64,000 nt of DNA, taken from positions 574,217 to 638,216 of the forward strand of contig MU004240.1 of the NCBI GenBank assembly GCA_010405405.1. Reading direction: 5' to 3'. This document shows positions 55,701 to 64,000 of the stretch, one piece after another (within the stretch, counting starts at the first letter, position 1; every line of letters starts with the position of its first letter). The DNA is from Microthyrium microscopicum (lineage: Eukaryota; Ascomycota; Dothideomycetes; Microthyriales; Microthyriaceae). The notes below the pieces were generated by a model, which worked only from the letters and a program-made list of their open reading frames with translations, had not been told where the DNA came from and made no database searches. The translations under genes and the position numbers were made by a program.

Positions 55701-56812
55701 GGGGACAAGCGCCTCGATCCAAAGAGTATTGAGCGGAATCTCCACTCTTATAGCCAGCAAAAATCATCTGATATGGCCTCGATTCATCGAATTGTAGGGT
55801 AGGGGATGGAGCGGTCATGTGGCAGCCCCATGTACTATTCAAGAATGTAATATTGGACTGGTCAAGGTACTGAATAGGTTCTTCGCAGGAAATGTCCGCT
55901 CCATAGCGTTTGGTCATACCCGTCAGTGATCGAGTGGCCGCTGCAACCCCTACGTCAGACGTCTTGATATCTGTGAACGGAGCTACGGCATAATCTCTTG
56001 TTACGAAAGGGGGCAACGTCTCATTGAGCCAAAGTATGTTCATTGCTGAATAGACCGATTTTGTAGACAACGTTGTTTCTTGCTTACTCAGCGGAAGAAA
56101 CTGTGTTGATCGTTGCGTTGAGGTAGACCTGGTGATATTGACTGTACTGGTGGCAAAGATACCGGCTTGAACGGGTGTAAGTCCCCATGTCGTGAGCATC
56201 ACCGCCAAAGAGGCAACGAAGACAGCCCAGTGCTTGAATTTCAGCGCCTTGGTCGGCACCGAAGCAAGAAAATCCGAGGGATAATGGAGTAGCAATGACT
56301 CTCTTCCCGTCGCGCCTCCCGGCTTCGACAGTTGAAAGTATGGCTCCATTCGCCGTATATCCATGTCGATCCATGCCCAGATCATGCCGTAGGCGACGAA
56401 TATGATGCTTGGGAAGTTGTTATACAAGAAAGTTTTCGACAGAGGCAGTTCGCTAATGTTAGGAGCAAATATCAGTCCACCATTCTTCTGACTCTGCATA
56501 TGGAGCAACTGTATTGCTACTATCATCAATAGCGTAATGAAGATGACAGTCCCCAAGAAAATAGAGCGTAGCGTTTTGGGCTTCCATGGTTCTCCTGGCC
56601 CTGATCAGTCGAAATTTCCGGAGTGTTTGAATTGAATACTTACGCTGAGTTGTGCACTTTTCATCATCGAGCTCTGTCGCCATTCGGGTACCAGACCCGG
56701 TCAACGGCCATTTAGGCGTTGACGATGCTGAGTTTCCAGGACCACGAGGGGCACTGCTCCACGAGGTATGCATATTATCCGGCGAGAGAGGCGAGTAGAG
56801 GAACCGATTCAT
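52794..56812 (-). CDS. DUF3433-domain multi-span membrane protein
   Basis: Three exons (56812-56644, 56600-54666, 54610-52794; introns of 43 and 55 nt) give 1306 residues. A Ser/Pro-rich cytosolic start (MNRFLYSPLSPDNMHTSW) leads to PWKPKTLRSIFLGTVIF and the first membrane helix. Two copies of the DUF3433 pattern (PF11915) follow. The first has NISELPLSKTFLYNNFPSII, RRMEPYFQLSKPGGATG, HYPSDFLASVPTKALKFKHW and an ectodomain with many Asn-glycosylation sites. The second has LPTAVGTLIEPFWVVLNRNL, LDYSSLPPQFVFWKALKRKH and another glycosylated ectodomain, ending KLFEWQPGSVKEGGWL. This duplicated layout is usual for the family, whose function is unknown. An ATG at 56824 in frame could add four residues. 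Confidence 0.9.
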
Positions 56813-57970
56813 TTTCAATCGCAACCTGGGATGTCAAAGTTAAAGAGTAAAGCCACCAACATGACCATATCTCTGTACAGCGGTTATTATCAAAACGCCT
56901 CATTACTCGCGCTTCAGAAGTAAACATTTCTCTAGTTTGACATGTACTACCGCGAATAGATCTAAAAATAATCCACGAAGCCTTGTACCTACAGCCGCGT
57001 TTGGCACCACCAACCATGACTTTTTCTACGCCGCACTCAACGAATACCACTGCGGATGGGGACCAACATGGCCAAGACTTGATGTGCAGGCAGGTCTAGG
57101 TAGAAAGAGGCATATCATTAGTCCAGAGCCGCTGTGCGACAGATGATTTTCAACGGATGGCTTGAATCCCGCTGCATACTGCCTGTAATTGGAGTGTTGT
57201 TGAGTGCGGCGAGGTTCGGCGCTTAGCTGATCGATTGGTCGGTATACTGTGAAACCAACAACACCCGCGCGGACGGGATGCATGATAATAGGTCAGTTGT
57301 AGGTCTAGATTTCAAGATCCATTGCTGAAATAAAGATATCTACCTCTGGCAAGTTCTCAAATTCGATTTGCAGTGGTGGAATCAAACATAAGGAGGGAAT
57401 CGTTGATGACCACTTCATGTGCGAGCTGCTCTGATCCAGCTTAGACAACGATCGATACTCTACCTCTCACACATCAAAGTATTCCAAGGCTCTTTCCTTG
57501 ACTGGTGAGCCTGGTTCTTGCCGTTGCCGTAAAAGGCCGACATCTCGCCAGAAATCTTTTTTGTGGACGCTGGGGTAGTCAGGGTATTGTCGGTATCGCT
57601 AGGAGTTAGAGTGCATGGGGCTTTGCATTCCATCAACACCGGCGATGGTGCTGCGTTGCGAATCGTGAAGTGGCCGACCAGTCAACGAACACATCGCAGC
57701 AGATTCTGAGTTAGTCGATGACATAAGGCGAAAATATCTTTGAACATGCGAGAAGAGAGTTGAGCAGCGCGTCTTGAAACGTTGAAACGCGAGTGCATGG
57801 ACCGCCCATCACGCTCTCACGTGGTGTAAATTGCAGCGCGCTAATGCCAACAAGGTTAGACTCTCACGACGCGTCTCCTCTCTTCTCAGATTGACTTGCT
57901 ACGCGGGGAATTTCGTTCCTCACACTGAATGCTGCCTGCGCTCACTCCTACGAGGCGCTGACACGTCAAG
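56813..57970. other. Divergent promoter region of DUF3433 and SMC3 genes
   Basis: 1.16 kb with no coding signal. It includes an ACGCGT element close to the SMC3 start. Confidence 0.5.
57869..57874 (+). promoter_or_regulatory. ACGCGT (MCB-like) site upstream of SMC3
   Basis: ACGCGT lies 97 bp before the SMC3 start codon, with a related AACGCG string near 57788. In yeasts ACGCGT is the MBF binding site that drives G1/S genes including cohesin subunits. Function here is inference from position and motif. Confidence 0.4.
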
Positions 57971-61689
<3,719 letters not shown>

Positions 61690-61873
61690 ACTGCCACGGG
61701 GACTGGAGCAATGGACTGGGGGTATAAATAGGAGGCATGCAAGATATCCAACCGTGTGGGAGTTTTGCAAGATTCGTAATATTGTTACTGTGTATGATAC
61801 CTCGCTTTAGCGGTCTTTTGGACGGAAGTAATGATTAACTTGTTCCAATTATGCTACATGGTCTACCTGCTAA

Positions 61874-63545
61874 TTAACCTGGTGACCGACCGTCTGTGCC
61901 TCGACGGGGGCTATTTGTCGCTGATCCTCCAGGTTTCTTGATCAGGCTGGCGAAAAAGCTGGAGAGCTGCTCGTTTCGTGCCTTTTCATCTTCGACTTCG
62001 CCCGGTGGTGTCTTAGGCGGCTCTGAATCACCCTTGGCCGCGTTACGGTTCTATGAATATCAGGTTAGAAATGAGCTGGAATTTTGGGAGAAATTTCTTA
62101 CATTGAGCTGCTTCAGCGCCTGTTCAACATCCATTTGAATACCGCCAACGTTGAACTGCACATTGCCAATATGCTCTTGCACATCGCCACCAGTTTGACC
62201 TCCCGCTGCAGCAGATGGCTTCTTTGTCGTTTCCCGGATATGCAAGTTCGCGTCTTCCTTCGCAAGACTCTCAAGCTTCTCAGATTGTTCACTAAGGAAA
62301 GCTTGGACATCTTTGCTGGCCACATCAATACCGGTTTCGTCTTCCGACTGCTGCACGCCAACTAGATCACCTCGTCGGGGATTCTTAATAACCTCTTCGT
62401 ACATAGCAACAGCGTCTGTTGCAGACTGTGTCTTTTCGGGGGGAGTGTCCATTTCATTCTCCGTCAAGCCAGTGCTGATATCGTCTGTCCACGCCAAACT
62501 GACATCCTCTACATAAAAGCTTTCTGTCAGAATGCGTATCTTACCCCAACTATCAAAATTAGGTGGCACAAGTATATGGTCACGATCCGTCGTATTATGT
62601 TTCAGCGGCGTCTTCTTTTGCAACATGCTCTGAATGCCTAGACTGCTGTGGATGAGGGTTTGAAGTGTGCTTCCACTCGTCGTGCCAGGCAAATGGGGCA
62701 TTGCGTAAATCAGCGAGCCACCGTGCTTTAGCAGGATGGTACGCAGGAATTGTTGGACAAAATCAAATTGGGTGTCCCGCCAGCCTTGTTCTTTCTCGAG
62801 AACCTCAATCTTGTTGCTGTTTTGGCATACGACGCATAGCGGGACACCGAGGGGTGAGTCCCATTCTCCTGGACCGAGTGGAAGTGCGACATCTGCGTCT
62901 AGGGAGGCTGCGCCGTCTGCAGTAGTTTCGGTGTCTTTTGAGTCATTGCGCTTGTTGTCACGCCATTCGATGATGTTGTCTTCAAATGCTTGAACTGTGT
63001 CTTTCGGCAGCGATGGGAGAAGGGAATGTAGAAGCCTTATCCAGGACCTGAGTTGCCTTAGCCAGGTCCATGGGTCTGACCAGTCCAATAATATAACGAG
63101 AAGCATGTTTGGGATTGTCTGCGGTGTAAACAAAGGGCGGAGGAGCGGGATGAAATGCGGTGAAGGCTTGGAAAGGGTATATATCGAGAGGCGCGCGAGC
63201 ATATCTTCGTGATCGGTATCCAGTACATCTTGATAGGTATATCCGAGAGCGAAATCATTGGCAATGGGGGGTTTTTGCGACGTTTGATTTCGAGATGCGG
63301 GTGTTGGGGTTGCGTCGGTTTCTAGACTTGCGACGAATTCTCTTTGAGACTCTGGAGATCCGCCTTAAGGTGCCTGTTAGATTTCGCGCTTCTCAGTGTC
63401 AAGTGCTCATACCTAGGACGACTAATTGTTTTTCAGCTAACTTCTTTCCGCTGGATACAGACTTCAGGAGAGAGGACCATATCTCCTTCTTCGGCGCATT
63501 CGACATTGGGGAAGCTGTGGTGGACGGATTGAACTCTTCCTTCAT
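61874..63545 (-). CDS. Dynein light intermediate chain
   Basis: Three exons (63545-63413, 63363-62102, 62050-61874; introns 49 and 51 nt) give 523 residues. Blocks in order are IWSSLLKSVSSGKKL, QLVVLGGSPESQREF (rebuilt across intron 1, at the place of the Ras-like P-loop, here lacking GxxxxGK as is usual in fungi), KPPIANDFALGYTYQDV, LLVILLDWSDPWTWLRQLRS, PLCVVCQNSNKIEVLEKE, FDFVQQFLRTILLKHGGSL and HILVPPNFDSWGKIRIL. A disordered tail with NEQLSSFFASLIKKPGGS follows, matching the conserved effector-binding helix of DLIC. It belongs to PF05783 and links cytoplasmic dynein to cargo adaptors. A second in-frame ATG (MSNAPKKE) 39 nt downstream could be used instead. Confidence 0.94.
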
Positions 63546-64000
63546 CTGATGGTAGATTCAAAGCCCGGAGTTGTTCATGTCGTATAAGCTAAGCGAGGGA
63601 AGATTTTGTTATGGCGATATCAAAATACTGGATTGATGAAGTTGAATATCGCGTCTATTCACGCGTGGAATTGTTTCTTAGCGCGTCATGAGGCCGCCCC
63701 TTCCATTCTGACTAGTTTCACGTGATCCAAACTTTTTGATGCCTGTTGAAGCTCTTAGCTCGAGTTGTTTTCATTTCTCTACATCAACTCATGGCAATTG
63801 AACCTCGAAGCCCGACCAAAATACCATCAATCAATTAGAAAGAGCAAGGAATGAACCAACAGTGCAACTTTAGCCGTGAAGAAGCTTGACCGTCAAATTC
63901 TCTAGAAGGGCTTTAGGACCGCTGTTCCGCAAATAGAGGCGCGCAAATTACCTACCTTTCTGGGCCCACTGGAACTACGAGGAGATATTCTCTTAAAATC
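63546..64000. other. Upstream region of the dynein light intermediate chain gene
   Basis: No further gene start is visible before the right edge. An ACGCGT string lies at 63661-63666. Confidence 0.5.
63661..63666. promoter_or_regulatory. ACGCGT string upstream of the dynein light intermediate chain gene
   Basis: A palindromic ACGCGT 116 bp before the start codon, at a distance like that in the SMC3 promoter. It may be chance. Confidence 0.25.

Overview
The window looks like a piece of a filamentous ascomycete (Pezizomycotina) genome. Most genes are broken by short introns of about 43-65 nt with GTAAGT/GTATGT-like donors, CTAAC-type branch points close to the acceptor, and small exons. The gene set is typical of such fungi: secreted Ser/Thr-rich and cell-wall proteins, an AA11-like LPMO, GH114, an OPT transporter, DUF3433 and DUF6536 membrane proteins. 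There is also one block of extreme TA-richness of the kind left by RIP. A Leotiomycete is possible, but I cannot fix the order from sequence alone. Gene models were built by hand by joining exons; every complete model without an internal stop closes to a whole number of codons.

Layout. 0-11 kb is gene-poor: the start of a DUF6536 membrane protein (minus, cut by the left edge), a SURNod19-type secreted protein, a small RlpA/barwin-like secreted protein, a doubtful cysteine-rich ORF, and a Fig1-like four-span membrane protein. 12.9-25.9 kb holds a mucin-like DUF3433 protein, a serine carboxypeptidase, a Baeyer-Villiger monooxygenase facing a peroxisomal acyl-CoA ligase tail to tail, and a PEBP-family protein. 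28.3-34.6 kb holds two related AlkB-like 2-oxoglutarate/Fe(II) dioxygenases with zinc ribbons, tail to tail, with the decayed end of an ABC transporter between them. 35.9-44.1 kb holds a Gfo/Idh/MocA oxidoreductase, GNA1 (glucosamine-6-phosphate acetyltransferase), an OPT oligopeptide transporter and a GH114 glycosidase. 45.45-48.83 kb is a TA-rich relic bounded by inverted repeats. 49.5-63.5 kb holds the AA11-like LPMO, a second DUF3433 protein, SMC3 (cohesin) and the dynein light intermediate chain, the last two tail to tail.

Mobile DNA. Three copies of one 213-214 bp MITE family (5.6, 9.5 and 13.7 kb) share terminal inverted repeats and have 5-6 bp target duplications. One sits inside intron 1 of a DUF3433 gene. 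A different 471 bp foldback element with TA duplications lies at 11.7 kb.

The most unusual region is the dioxygenase pair. Both proteins carry an N-terminal-to-middle zinc-ribbon region ahead of an AlkB-type core with the HxD, distal His and Arg residues present. Both reading frames contain an in-frame TAG followed by GAC, after which coding-like sequence goes on: 53 codons in the first gene, 361 in the second. Both TAGs could have arisen by a CpA-to-TpA change, the RIP signature, but programmed read-through or an unusual expression mode is not excluded.
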